From Brucella tritici (lineage in GTDB: Bacteria; Pseudomonadota; Alphaproteobacteria; Rhizobiales; Rhizobiaceae): a DNA stretch of 64,000 nucleotides. A program made the position numbers and the translations under genes. The stretch covers positions 308,730-372,729 of the forward strand of contig NZ_CADEAR010000004.1 of assembly GCF_902825325.1 (NCBI RefSeq), written 5' to 3'. Below the pieces are notes generated by a model that did not search any database, had not been told where the DNA came from, and saw nothing but the letters and a program-made list of their open reading frames with translations. Of this stretch, positions 1 through 8,029 are shown piece after piece (position 1 is the stretch's first letter; every line of letters begins with the position of its first letter).

Positions 1-2
1 AC

Positions 3-80
3 GACGTCGCCGAGGAAATCCTTTCCGCAAGGAATGAACAAAGGAGTGAATTATGCGAGAAAACTGCAAAGTCCGGATGA
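3..80 (+). CDS. possible 3' end of an upstream gene (partial)
   Basis: The window opens inside what may be the tail of another gene of the same operon. Frame 3 is open from the edge to a TGA at 78-80 and would encode a tail beginning DVAEEILSARNEQ. Its third codon positions are richer in G and C than those of the competing frame 2, which stops at 35-37. If real, the gene overlaps the aldolase start by 28 bp and contains its ribosome binding site. The piece is too short to assign a family, so this is weak. Confidence 0.25.
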   Translation, partial: DVAEEILSARNEQRSELCEKTAKSG

Positions 81-895
81 ACCGGTTGTTCGGCAACGGT
101 CGTTGTCTGGATGTGGCTGTCGACCACGGCGTGTGCAATGAGCCCTCCTTTCTCGACGGCTTGGAGAATATGCCAGCTGTCATCAAGGCATTGATTGACG
201 CAAAGCCTGATGCCATCCAGATGAACTATGGTCAGGCCGATCTGCTGCAGGATATTCCCGGTAAGGATAAGCCAGCGCTGGTCATGCGCCTCGACATGGG
301 CAATCCCTATAACCGCATTCGCCATCGCGACATGTGGGCTGTGCTGCAGAACGAGGCCGATCCGCTGATTGGAGCGCTACAAATGGATGCGGCTTGCGTG
401 GTGGTGAACCTCTTCATGCTACCGGACGAGCCGGCTCTCTTTCGCCAATGCGTACAGAACATTTCCCGCGTCCGGGCAGACTGCGAAAAATACGGTATGC
501 CGCTGATGATCGAACCGCTCGTCATGCAGCCAGTCACAGAGCGCGGCGGCTACATGGTCGATGGTGACGCCGACAAGATCGTGACGCTTACGCGGCTTGC
601 CCGCGAAATGGGAGCTGACATCATCAAGGCAGATCCGACAACAAATGCAGAGGATTTCCATCGTGTCGTAGAGACGGCGCGCTGTCCGGTGCTGGTGCGT
701 GGCGGCGGTAAGGAAGATCTCTCCGCAGTGTTTGCAAAATCTGCAGCCTTGATGCAGCAAGGTGCAATGGGCATGGTCTATGGACGCAACATATATCAGC
801 ATGCCAATCCAAGCGCCGTGGTGCGTGGGTTGATGGCGATTATTCATAAGAATGCGAGCGGCGAGGAGGCCTACTCGCTTTATCAGCAGGGCTGA
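53..895 (+). CDS. DhnA/LsrF-type class I aldolase
   Basis: A 280-residue TIM-barrel protein of the DhnA/LacD class I aldolase family, which cleaves or transfers carbon units on sugar phosphates through a lysine Schiff base. The DHG motif lies at residues 24-26. The likely Schiff-base lysine is K192, in the segment ADIIKADPT, which aligns with the active-site lysine of LsrF. The C-terminal phosphate-binding segment MVYGRNIYQH is also LsrF-like. An AAAGGAG ribosome site sits 7 bases before the ATG. An FGGY kinase follows 36 bp downstream, so the pair probably phosphorylates a ketose and then splits the product. The true substrate cannot be read from the sequence; LsrF-like thiolase activity is possible but the partner kinase is not LsrK-like. 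Confidence 0.85.
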   Translation: MRENCKVRMNRLFGNGRCLDVAVDHGVCNEPSFLDGLENMPAVIKALIDAKPDAIQMNYGQADLLQDIPGKDKPALVMRLDMGNPYNRIRHRDMWAVLQNEADPLIGALQMDAACVVVNLFMLPDEPALFRQCVQNISRVRADCEKYGMPLMIEPLVMQPVTERGGYMVDGDADKIVTLTRLAREMGADIIKADPTTNAEDFHRVVETARCPVLVRGGGKEDLSAVFAKSAALMQQGAMGMVYGRNIYQHANPSAVVRGLMAIIHKNASGEEAYSLYQQG

Positions 896-931
896 GTTAC
901 TGGATTGGTTGGACCTTGGGAGGGCTTCTTC

Positions 932-2467
932 ATGCAAAAATATCTGTTGGGGCTCGATGCGGGCAACACTGTCATCAAGGCGGTGGTTTTTGATCTTTCG
1001 GGACGGGAGCTCGCCCATGCAGGTGAAGAAGGACATAGCCGCATGCTGCATCCCGGTCACGTCGAGCGTGACCTTGGCGAGCTCTGGTCCAATGCCAAGC
1101 GGGTTATTCGGGCTTGCCTTGATAAGGCGGGGATAGCGGCGAGTGATATTGCCGCTATCGGCTGTGCCGGACACGGTAACGGGCTCTACGCGCTCGACCG
1201 GGAGGGAGATCCGCTCATAGGCATCCAGTCGCTCGACACCCGCGCGACTGGTCTCGTTGAAGAGTGGACGGCAAAAGGGGTGGGCGCAAAGACCTATCCG
1301 ATAGCGCGCCAGCGTCCATGGCCCTCCCAAACCCCGACGCTGCTTGCCTGGCTGAAGCGCTACCAGCCTGAACTGTTTGACCAGATAGGCACGGTATTTT
1401 TCTCCAAGGACTTCGTGGTCAATCGCTTGACGGGCAAACGTTTCAGCGAAGTTTCCGATATGTCGGGGGCAGGCTTGCTCGATCTTGCAACGCGCCGTTA
1501 CAACAGTGCTTTGATGGATGCTTACGGTTTGGGTGACAGTATGGACATCCTGCCGCCGCTCATCGAAAGCGACAATATTGCAGGTAATGTAACTGAGGCT
1601 GTGGCAAGGGAGACTGGGCTTGCGGCGGGTACGCCCGTTGTTGGAGGTCTCTTCGATGTCGTAGCGTCGGCGCTGGGTTCTGGCGTCTCGCGCACGGGAA
1701 GCGCATCGATCATTGCAGGTACGTGGAGCATCAACCAGATTATTGTCGATAGTCCTGATCTCAAGGGGCCGGTCTTCATGACCTCTACTTTTGATCGCAG
1801 CCGTTACATGGCGATGGAAAACAGCGCTACCTCTGCGGCGAATCTTGAATGGCTGGTGCGGGAATTTTTTGAAGGCGACCATCATGCCGATGTCTCGCCA
1901 TTTGATGTTTGTTGCAGTCTCGCCGCAGCCATCGAACCTGCAAGTGATGATCCGCTTTACCACCCTTATCTCTACGGAGCGCAGCAGGACGGCCACGCCC
2001 GCGCAGGGTTTTACGGTATTGCGGGCTGGCATACGAAGGGGCATCTGATACGCGCTTTGCTTGAAGGCGTTGCCTTCGGTCATCGCCAGCATGTGGAAAC
2101 CATCCGAAAAGCAGGCGCGACCTTCGAGGAGGCTGTGCTTTCCGGTGGCGGCTCACGCAGCCGTTTATGGCCCCAGATATTTGCCGATGTACTCGGCGTG
2201 CCAGTTTCTGTTGCCGTCTCACGAGAAACAGGCGCACTTGGCGCAGCCATTGCGGCGGGGACCGGTGTTGGGCTGTTCTCAGATTTCACAGAAGGTGCCA
2301 ATGCCATGGTGCGCGCCGATCGGCATTACAAGCCGAACGCCGCGCTGGATGGACACTATAATCGCCGTTACGCGCTTTATGGAGAAATCACAGCTGCAAT
2401 GACGCCTCTATGGCGCCAGATACAGGCTAAACCGGTACAAAGCGTACAGTTAGTGGAGACTGTTTAG
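932..2467 (+). CDS. FGGY-family carbohydrate kinase (LyxK-like pentulose kinase)
   Basis: A 511-residue FGGY sugar kinase. The N-terminal phosphate loop GLDAGNTVIK is at residues 7-16, and the catalytic aspartate is D242 in GGLFD. The C-terminal ATP-binding segment includes SGGGSRS and ETGALGAAIAAG. Segments such as VVGGLFDVV and NLEW resemble L-xylulose kinase LyxK more than LsrK or xylulokinase. An ATG nine codons upstream (905) is possible, but TGGGAGGG lies 7 bases before the ATG at 932, so 932 is preferred. It lies 36 bp after the class I aldolase and probably supplies a phosphorylated ketose to it. A 3' inverted repeat separates it from the convergent cfa gene. Confidence 0.88.
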   Translation: MQKYLLGLDAGNTVIKAVVFDLSGRELAHAGEEGHSRMLHPGHVERDLGELWSNAKRVIRACLDKAGIAASDIAAIGCAGHGNGLYALDREGDPLIGIQSLDTRATGLVEEWTAKGVGAKTYPIARQRPWPSQTPTLLAWLKRYQPELFDQIGTVFFSKDFVVNRLTGKRFSEVSDMSGAGLLDLATRRYNSALMDAYGLGDSMDILPPLIESDNIAGNVTEAVARETGLAAGTPVVGGLFDVVASALGSGVSRTGSASIIAGTWSINQIIVDSPDLKGPVFMTSTFDRSRYMAMENSATSAANLEWLVREFFEGDHHADVSPFDVCCSLAAAIEPASDDPLYHPYLYGAQQDGHARAGFYGIAGWHTKGHLIRALLEGVAFGHRQHVETIRKAGATFEEAVLSGGGSRSRLWPQIFADVLGVPVSVAVSRETGALGAAIAAGTGVGLFSDFTEGANAMVRADRHYKPNAALDGHYNRRYALYGEITAAMTPLWRQIQAKPVQSVQLVETV

Positions 2468-2482
2468 CCGGTCGTGGGTCTC

Positions 2483-2504
2483 AGCAGCGATTACCCTCGC
2501 TGCT
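2483..2504. terminator. inverted repeat between convergent kinase and cfa genes
   Basis: AGCAGCGA (2483-2490) and TCGCTGCT (2497-2504) form a perfect 8-bp stem with a 6-base loop, just after the kinase stop and touching the cfa stop. No long T run follows, so it may act as a shared weak terminator or as an mRNA end stabiliser. Confidence 0.45.
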
Positions 2505-3793
2505 TACTCACGTCCCGGCCGGCTGAAACTGGTATAGATATCCGCTCTCGTCTGCGGCACAGCGGAAATGCCGCGTTTGCGTTTTGAAGCCACCGTCTGG
2601 TTGATTTGGACGGTGCCTCTCTCAAATGCCAGCGAACATCCCGCGAGATAGAGCAGCCAGAGACGCGCTTTCGGATATCCGATTTCAGCAACGGCTTTGT
2701 CGAAATTGGAATACAGTCGTTCGCACCATAACCGGCAGGTGCGGCCATAATGTTCGCGTAAATTTTCGACGTCGTGGACTTCGAACCCGTGCCCTTCAAG
2801 GTTCTCTACGGTCATTCCAAGATGATCGAGTTCCCCGCCGGGAAAAATATATTTCACAAGCGCCTTATGCTCTGCACTTTTACGTTTGAAGGATTTCTTG
2901 TCCTTCTTCATGCGCCTTGTGATTGCGTGATGCATATAAAGTCCACCGGGGCGTAGAAGCCGGTTCACAGCGCTGAAATAGCTATCGTAGTTGGCAATTC
3001 CCACATGCTCGAACATTCCCACAGATGAAATCTTGTCGAACTGACCATCAAGTTCTGCATAGGATTTGACGTGGATGGTAATCCTGTCTTCAAGTCCTGC
3101 CTGCTTGACCCTCTCGCGGGCCAGCGCGGTTTGCGCTTCCGACAATGAAACGCCAGTTCCGATGACGCCAAAGTTCTGCACTGCATAGATCAGGAGGGCA
3201 CCCCAACCGCAACCGATATCTAGAAGACGGTCACCGGGTTTCAATCGTAGTTTACGGCAAATAAGCTCCAGCTTGTCCTTCTGGGCTTGGTCGATATCAT
3301 TGGCCCAGTCCTTGAAGTAACCGCATGTGTAAACCATTCGTTCATCGAGGAATAAGCGATAAAACTCGTTGGATACATCGTAATGATGGGTAATTGCCTC
3401 CTTGCTTGATCCACTGACGAACGGCTCCTTGCCGTCAAGAACCTCGCGCGCATCGGTTTTGCCAGCCAACAGAAGAGCCGGAAGATCCTTGAGTAGTTGC
3501 CATTTTGGCAGCTCTTTCAACCTGTTCTTCACACTCCCATCAGTCTTGGCTTCAGCGAGATCGAAGATCGTACCGTTGTTGATATCGACGCGACCGGATG
3601 TCCAGATATCAATCAGGGAATCATAGTTGGGCTTGAGAAGAAGCTGTCGGACGATTGTCGGATCGTTGATTACCAATGACGGACCATCGAACGCACCGAT
3701 ACGTGTACCATCCCATAGTTCCACGTTGAACTGTGGGCGCAGCGTTTCAACAACTGTCCGGATAATGCGAACTGACCTGGATTCAACCGTCAT
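2504..3793 (-). CDS. cfa: cyclopropane-fatty-acyl-phospholipid synthase
   Basis: A 429-residue SAM-dependent methyltransferase that adds a methylene bridge to unsaturated acyl chains of membrane phospholipids. The conserved segment HHYDVSNEFY is at about residues 136-145. The SAM-binding motif LDIGCGWGAL is at 191-200, and SSVGMFEHVG carries the catalytic glutamate region. Length and order match the Cfa/MycA family. AGAGAGG precedes the ATG on the minus strand. It is transcribed alone, divergent from a secreted protein gene at 3996. In this family it typically alters membranes in stationary phase or under acid stress; nothing in the upstream region proves the regulation here. Confidence 0.93.
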   Translation of the reverse strand: MTVESRSVRIIRTVVETLRPQFNVELWDGTRIGAFDGPSLVINDPTIVRQLLLKPNYDSLIDIWTSGRVDINNGTIFDLAEAKTDGSVKNRLKELPKWQLLKDLPALLLAGKTDAREVLDGKEPFVSGSSKEAITHHYDVSNEFYRLFLDERMVYTCGYFKDWANDIDQAQKDKLELICRKLRLKPGDRLLDIGCGWGALLIYAVQNFGVIGTGVSLSEAQTALARERVKQAGLEDRITIHVKSYAELDGQFDKISSVGMFEHVGIANYDSYFSAVNRLLRPGGLYMHHAITRRMKKDKKSFKRKSAEHKALVKYIFPGGELDHLGMTVENLEGHGFEVHDVENLREHYGRTCRLWCERLYSNFDKAVAEIGYPKARLWLLYLAGCSLAFERGTVQINQTVASKRKRGISAVPQTRADIYTSFSRPGRE

Positions 3794-3995
3794 GCCATGC
3801 CTCTCTATTGAGGTTTCAGAAGGTAGTCTTCTCGCGCTGACCCTAACCTAAGGTATTAATGATTGCAGTCATAAAATCGTGACAGTTACTGCTGTCCTTT
3901 CAACGGGAGCAACACATGATAGGCAGGATTGCCTGCGTGTCGCGTTTCGGTCAAAACAACGCTGCTGATTTGCGATTCAGGGAAAGGAACAGCCT

Positions 3996-4496
3996 ATGGA
4001 TAAACGTTCGAATACAACTCGATGGCTTGCGATATTCTCGGTTACATCTTGTATTCTGAATTTTCCAACGGGTTTGCATGCGCAACCGGCTGCAAATGCA
4101 GAGGTGTCGGCGATGACTGAAGAGACATTGCATCATCCTGCGCCGGCAACCGACACCTTCGGTCAGACGCAGTTCGTTCTCAGCGGCGATCCCATTGTCC
4201 CTCCGCGCGACTACGCAAAAGGGTCGGAGATACCGAATCCCGATGAGTATGATCCTGTCGAGTCCGGCACGATTTTTGACATCGTTTATCTGGGCGTTAT
4301 CGATGGCAGAATGTGTTTCGAGATTCGCGGTTATACCGCGACTGACTTGCTAAACCCGGATACGGGACAAACAGTCGATTTTCCGGTCGAGCAACAATCT
4401 ATCGAAATCAGGAATATTCGAATTGAGGTGGAGACTGCGGAATCTGGAAGCCTGACTTACAAGGCAAGCAGGTTTTCTGAAGCTTCGGGAAACTAG
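3996..4496 (+). CDS. hypothetical secreted protein
   Basis: A 166-residue protein of unknown function. The first 30 residues look like a Sec signal peptide: a basic DKRSNTTR start, a hydrophobic core around WLAIFSVTSCILNF and a likely cleavage after LHA-QPA. The mature part is acidic and rich in beta-forming residues, with one cysteine in GRMCFEIRGY, so it should be a soluble periplasmic or exported protein. GGAAAGGA lies 8 bases before the ATG. The stop overlaps by two bases the stop of a small convergent gene at 4493-4654. I recognise no domain. Confidence 0.65.
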   Translation: MDKRSNTTRWLAIFSVTSCILNFPTGLHAQPAANAEVSAMTEETLHHPAPATDTFGQTQFVLSGDPIVPPRDYAKGSEIPNPDEYDPVESGTIFDIVYLGVIDGRMCFEIRGYTATDLLNPDTGQTVDFPVEQQSIEIRNIRIEVETAESGSLTYKASRFSEASGN

Positions 4497-4654
4497 TTCT
4501 CCGGTGTATCCCAACCTGGGTATACGCCTAAACGCATATTGCCCCAAGTTGAATCAATGTCGTGATACTCGTGATAAAGTCTGACAATGATGGCAGTCAC
4601 AAGGAAAGCTGCGCATAAAGCCAGTATGATTTTAAAGAATAAGTCCGGCTTCAA
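4493..4654 (-). CDS. small single-pass membrane protein (53 residues, TTG start)
   Basis: A short frame with one clear transmembrane helix, LFFKIILALCAAFLVTAIIV, and a cytoplasmic or periplasmic tail that starts RLYHEYHDIDSTWG and ends PGWDTPEN. The best start is a TTG at 4654, with GTGAGG six bases upstream. A GTG at 4666 would add four residues (57 in total) but has no ribosome site. The charge pattern and sharp hydrophobic block argue that it is real, although it has no ATG start. Its stop lies inside the stop of the convergent gene at 3996-4496. Family unknown. Confidence 0.5.
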   Translation of the reverse strand: MKPDLFFKIILALCAAFLVTAIIVRLYHEYHDIDSTWGNMRLGVYPGWDTPEN

Positions 4655-4876
4655 GCCCTGCCTCACCCGTTGTTAGATGCAACCTTCAATATGTTATATC
4701 CGTGCGGATCAGTGTTTTTCGTTAACGGGCGCTGTCGAAAGAAAGTTTCGCTCAATGCGGCATTGTTGAGAAGTGCCTGATGTTTTGAATTGTGAAACGA
4801 TAGAAATAGCGGGTAAGTGCGTGCGATTCGACGAGCTGAAATTTTGCGCATTGAACCACGTGAAGAGGCGAACGGC

Positions 4877-5116
4877 ATGGAATTTCCCCGTGATATCGAA
4901 GATGCCGCCAGAAATTTGTGGCTGGAAGTCTCCGAAGCGAACGAAAAAGTTGTACCCGTCGATGTGATCGCGCTCGCTATCCTTAGAGAGAGGCAGCGAT
5001 GTGCGACAGTTGCACTTTGCGTCTTTGATGACGAAGAGTGGTCGGATGAATACCGTATGGCAGGTGGCCTGGCCGCAGATGCAATACTTGCAGGTAATAG
5101 CAATATTTCTGAATAG
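4877..5116 (+). CDS. hypothetical small protein (79 residues)
   Basis: A 79-residue acidic soluble protein beginning MEFPRDIEDAARNLW, with no signal peptide or membrane helix. The ATG at 4877 has GAAGAGG eight bases upstream. A GTG at 4817 would add 20 residues with a poorer ribosome site. The middle VPVDVIALAILRERQRC could form an amphipathic helix, and the end is alanine- and glycine-rich. Codon use is similar to the neighbours. I recognise no family. A lipoprotein gene follows 48 bp later in the same direction and could be co-transcribed. Confidence 0.5.
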   Translation: MEFPRDIEDAARNLWLEVSEANEKVVPVDVIALAILRERQRCATVALCVFDDEEWSDEYRMAGGLAADAILAGNSNISE

Positions 5117-5164
5117 AGCGGTGGCTTCGCATATGAAGCTTGTCGCACGGAGAAACGGAATAAA

Positions 5165-5545
5165 ATGGTATTAGAGCGTTTAGCGGTGGGGTGTGTTTGC
5201 CTGCTGTCATTGACTTTGGTTGGATGCACGACATCGCCGCAGAATTATGCAGCTTCGCTTTCAACGCAGGATCCCAAATGGCAGTCGCCGCAGTGCGAAG
5301 AAATTCGTGCGGAGGCCACGAACTATGAGGCCAGAGAAACGAAAGCTTCTGATCTAGCTCCTGGACTTCTCATCGGTCCATATGGGCTGGGTATCGCGGC
5401 GGCAATAAAAGAGAACGACGAGAAGCGGCGGAAAATTTTCGTTCGCGAGATGCATCTGCGTTGCTCAAGCGCGCCTCTTCCAAGGGAACTTGAAGATACG
5501 CAGAACGAAACGAACCAGTCAAAACTGGCTGATACATTTCGATAG
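5165..5545 (+). CDS. putative lipoprotein
   Basis: A 126-residue protein with a short basic start, a hydrophobic stretch VGCVCLLSLTLVGC and a lipobox LVGC with the modified cysteine at residue 21, so it is probably lipidated and membrane anchored. The mature part contains two cysteines (SPQCEEI and HLRCSS), a glycine-rich GLLIGPYGLGIAAAI segment and a charged ENDEKRRK segment. The glycine-rich segment resembles short insertion segments in other small lipoproteins. Function unknown. The gene precedes the isoaspartyl peptidase by 58 bp. Confidence 0.65.
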   Translation: MVLERLAVGCVCLLSLTLVGCTTSPQNYAASLSTQDPKWQSPQCEEIRAEATNYEARETKASDLAPGLLIGPYGLGIAAAIKENDEKRRKIFVREMHLRCSSAPLPRELEDTQNETNQSKLADTFR

Positions 5546-5603
5546 TTCGTATAGGTCTTCACGTCATTCCAGTCCGTGATAACGTCTTCAACAGTGAGTT
5601 AAA

Positions 5604-6542
5604 ATGTCCGAATTTGTACCCGTAATTGCGTTGCACGGCGGCGCTGGAACTATTCTCAAGGCCAATATGACGCCGGAGAAAGAGGCCGCCTATCACGCTG
5701 GCCTGCGTGAATGCCTGCAGGCTGGACTGGACGTCTTACGTAAAGGTGGCAAAGCTATCGATGCTGTGACGGCATCTGTGATTGCTCTGGAAGAAAATCC
5801 GCTTTTTAACGCCGGGCGAGGAGCTGTTTTCACCGCCGACGAAACGCATGAGATGGATGCTGCCATCATGGATGGCGCAACTAGGGCATGTGGTGCAATT
5901 TCTGGAATTTGCGGACCACGCAACCCTATTCTGGCGGCACGTGCGGTTATGGAGCAGACCGAACACGTGTTCTTTGCAGGCGAAGGGGCGAAGCGGTTTT
6001 GCGAAGCTGCCGGTCTGGAAATGATGGCACCGGAATGGTTCTCGACGGAACAGCGCCGCAAGGCATTGCATGACGAAATGGAGCGTCGTCGCAGTGGCGC
6101 AGCCGACGATGGCGATCCTGCCCGCAAGCACGGGACTGTAGGTGCTGTTGCGCTGGATAGTTTCGGGCATCTGGCTGCAGCAACCTCCACGGGTGGTATG
6201 ACGGCCAAGACGCCGGGACGTGTTGGCGACAGTCCGGTCATCGGCGCTGGAACCTGGGCTGACGACCAGACGGTTGCGCTTTCCGCCACAGGTCACGGAG
6301 AATATTTCATCCGCTGGGCTGTAGGCCACGAAGTAGATGCGCGGATGCGCTGGGCCGGGCAAACGCTCAGCGAAGCGGCTGGAGTTGTTGTCCGCGAGCT
6401 TGGTGAAATCGGCGGTTCTGGCGGCCTCGTTGCGGTGGACCGCAAGGGCAATGTCTGTCTGCCGTTCAACAGTCCGGGCATGTATCGTGCGTGGTGCGGT
6501 GCAGATGGTGAGATTCATACCGGCATCTATGGTCGGGATTGA
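5604..6542 (+). CDS. iaaA: isoaspartyl peptidase / plant-type L-asparaginase
   Basis: A 312-residue Ntn-hydrolase precursor that should cleave itself in the sequence KHG-T at about residue 178, giving alpha and beta subunits with the threonine as nucleophile. It is expected to remove isoaspartyl residues from dipeptides and to hydrolyse asparagine. The N-terminal ALHGGAG, the NAGRG segment and the beta-subunit segments STGGMTAK and RVGDSPVIGAG are all typical, and length fits IaaA (about 320). It opens the peptide-degrading region but is separated from the next gene by 412 bp, so it is probably a separate unit. The start has a weak ribosome site (GTGAG). Confidence 0.9.
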   Translation: MSEFVPVIALHGGAGTILKANMTPEKEAAYHAGLRECLQAGLDVLRKGGKAIDAVTASVIALEENPLFNAGRGAVFTADETHEMDAAIMDGATRACGAISGICGPRNPILAARAVMEQTEHVFFAGEGAKRFCEAAGLEMMAPEWFSTEQRRKALHDEMERRRSGAADDGDPARKHGTVGAVALDSFGHLAAATSTGGMTAKTPGRVGDSPVIGAGTWADDQTVALSATGHGEYFIRWAVGHEVDARMRWAGQTLSEAAGVVVRELGEIGGSGGLVAVDRKGNVCLPFNSPGMYRAWCGADGEIHTGIYGRD

Positions 6543-6954
6543 AGTATTTGCTTGAAATTTCAGAGCTTGCCAAGACGTTGTCAGCTCTATTTTCTTGAAA
6601 CGGTTGTCCATATGCGTATGGGGGATTGGCTCCATACGCCATAAATCTCTTTGCCACGATGCTTGGCAAAGTTTGCCCCGGACATATTACGGGATCAGTA
6701 TTATCCAATCCCGTAAAGACAGGCTGCCAACGATATGGCCGCGTATAGACACGTATTCCAGATTGGAATGGCAAGTCTAAAATTGCATTGGCCAAAGCCC
6801 AAATTTGCTGCCTATAAATTTCGAATAACAAAACTGACAGTCAAGGGAGAATGCTCCTCAGCCTTTCTTTAAGCTTTTGAAAAAGCGAGAAGATCAGCTC
6901 AGGGCAATGATGACTGGCGCGCCTTTCAAACGAGCGCAAAAAATGGGGAAATGA
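6543..6954. other. 412-bp intergenic region with three inverted repeats
   Basis: No protein-like frame is seen here. The stretch carries three short inverted repeats in a row: GCGTATGG (6614-6621) with CCATACGC (6632-6639), TTGCCA (6651-6656) with TGGCAA (6664-6669), and TTACGGGAT (6687-6695) with ATCCCGTAA (6708-6716). The first could end the isoaspartyl peptidase transcript. The others could be operators or leader hairpins for the peptide operon that begins at 6955. No T run follows any of them. Confidence 0.5.
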
Positions 6955-7992
6955 ATGACGGAAGCCAAGTTCCTTCCGAAGGGGAAGATTTACCCTTCTG
7001 GCGAAAAGGCGCAGCAAATCAATGATTCGAAACTGCAAAGCGGCGCCGTTGGGGCGTCAAGCGCCGCTCAGCCGAAGCATGAGTTCCGTTTGCAAGTCAG
7101 CAACATACATGAGCTTTCCGTTTTGGAATATGGCAACCCGAAAGGTATCCCCGCTGTCTTTCTGCACGGCGGTCCCGGTGCGGGCGTCTCAGCTGCGCAG
7201 ATTGCCAGTTTTGATCTCGATATCTATCGTGTCATCACTTTCGATCAGCGTGGCGCGGGTCGTTCCACCCCTCTCGCTGAAATTACTGAAAACACCACAC
7301 AGCATCTGATCGCGGATATGGAAGCCCTGCGCGAAAAACTGGGTATTGAGCGCTGGCTTGTGGCCGGCGGCTCTTGGGGATCGTGTCTTTCGCTTGCTTA
7401 TGGCATCGCGCATCCGCAGCGTTGCCTCGGCTTTCGGCTGCACGGCATATTTCTGGGGGGGCAGGAGGATGTCGACTGGTGGTTCCATGGCTGCCGGGCC
7501 ATTTTTCCAGACCACTGGCAGAAATTTGCCGAATTCGTGCCTACAAGCGAACGTAGCGATCTACTTACCGCTTATTACAGGCGGCTCACCTCGGGCGATC
7601 CCGTACAAGAACGGGAAGCGGCCCAGAGCCTGCGCGGGTTCTCGGCGCGCACGCAGACCTTCGAACCGGACACGGACCACGTTTCCAAGCTTCTGAAGCC
7701 GGAAGCGGCTTTGGCCGTATCACGCATTTTTACCCACTATTGCGTCAACCGGGCTTTTCTCCCGGACAATTATCTCATCGATAATATCGATCGTATCCGC
7801 CACCTTCCCGCTGAAATTGTGCAGGCGCGCTACGATACCGTCACTCCGATGATGACGGCGTGGAAACTCAAGGAAGCTTGGCCGGAAGCGAATTTCACCA
7901 TCGTCACGCTTGCCAACCATCAGTCCACAATTGGCCCGATGGCCGATGCACTGACCGCCGCATCAGTCCGGCTGGCGCGGCAATTGACGTAA
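6955..7992 (+). CDS. pip: prolyl aminopeptidase (alpha/beta hydrolase)
   Basis: A 345-residue S33-family serine peptidase that releases N-terminal proline from peptides. Visible hallmarks are the oxyanion segment FLHGGPGAG, the nucleophile elbow GGSWGS with S140, the FDQRGAGRS segment, and a late aspartate in ARYDTVTP with a histidine in LANHQS. About 48 residues precede the usual family start, with a low-complexity GAVGASSAAQ patch. GGGGA before the ATG at 6955 supports this long form, and I see no better internal start. It is the first gene of the operon 6955-19174, with an S9 peptidase 37 bp downstream. Confidence 0.87.
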   Translation: MTEAKFLPKGKIYPSGEKAQQINDSKLQSGAVGASSAAQPKHEFRLQVSNIHELSVLEYGNPKGIPAVFLHGGPGAGVSAAQIASFDLDIYRVITFDQRGAGRSTPLAEITENTTQHLIADMEALREKLGIERWLVAGGSWGSCLSLAYGIAHPQRCLGFRLHGIFLGGQEDVDWWFHGCRAIFPDHWQKFAEFVPTSERSDLLTAYYRRLTSGDPVQEREAAQSLRGFSARTQTFEPDTDHVSKLLKPEAALAVSRIFTHYCVNRAFLPDNYLIDNIDRIRHLPAEIVQARYDTVTPMMTAWKLKEAWPEANFTIVTLANHQSTIGPMADALTAASVRLARQLT

Positions 7993-8029
7993 GCCCACAC
8001 TTTCAATGCTTGGAATTGAGGACAGTTCG

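Noticed and set aside
419..2092. A 557-codon open frame on the minus strand, covering the FGGY kinase
   Set aside because: It is antisense to a clear kinase with all family motifs. The translation has no recognisable domain and is rich in arginine, histidine and cysteine, as shadow frames in GC-rich DNA are.
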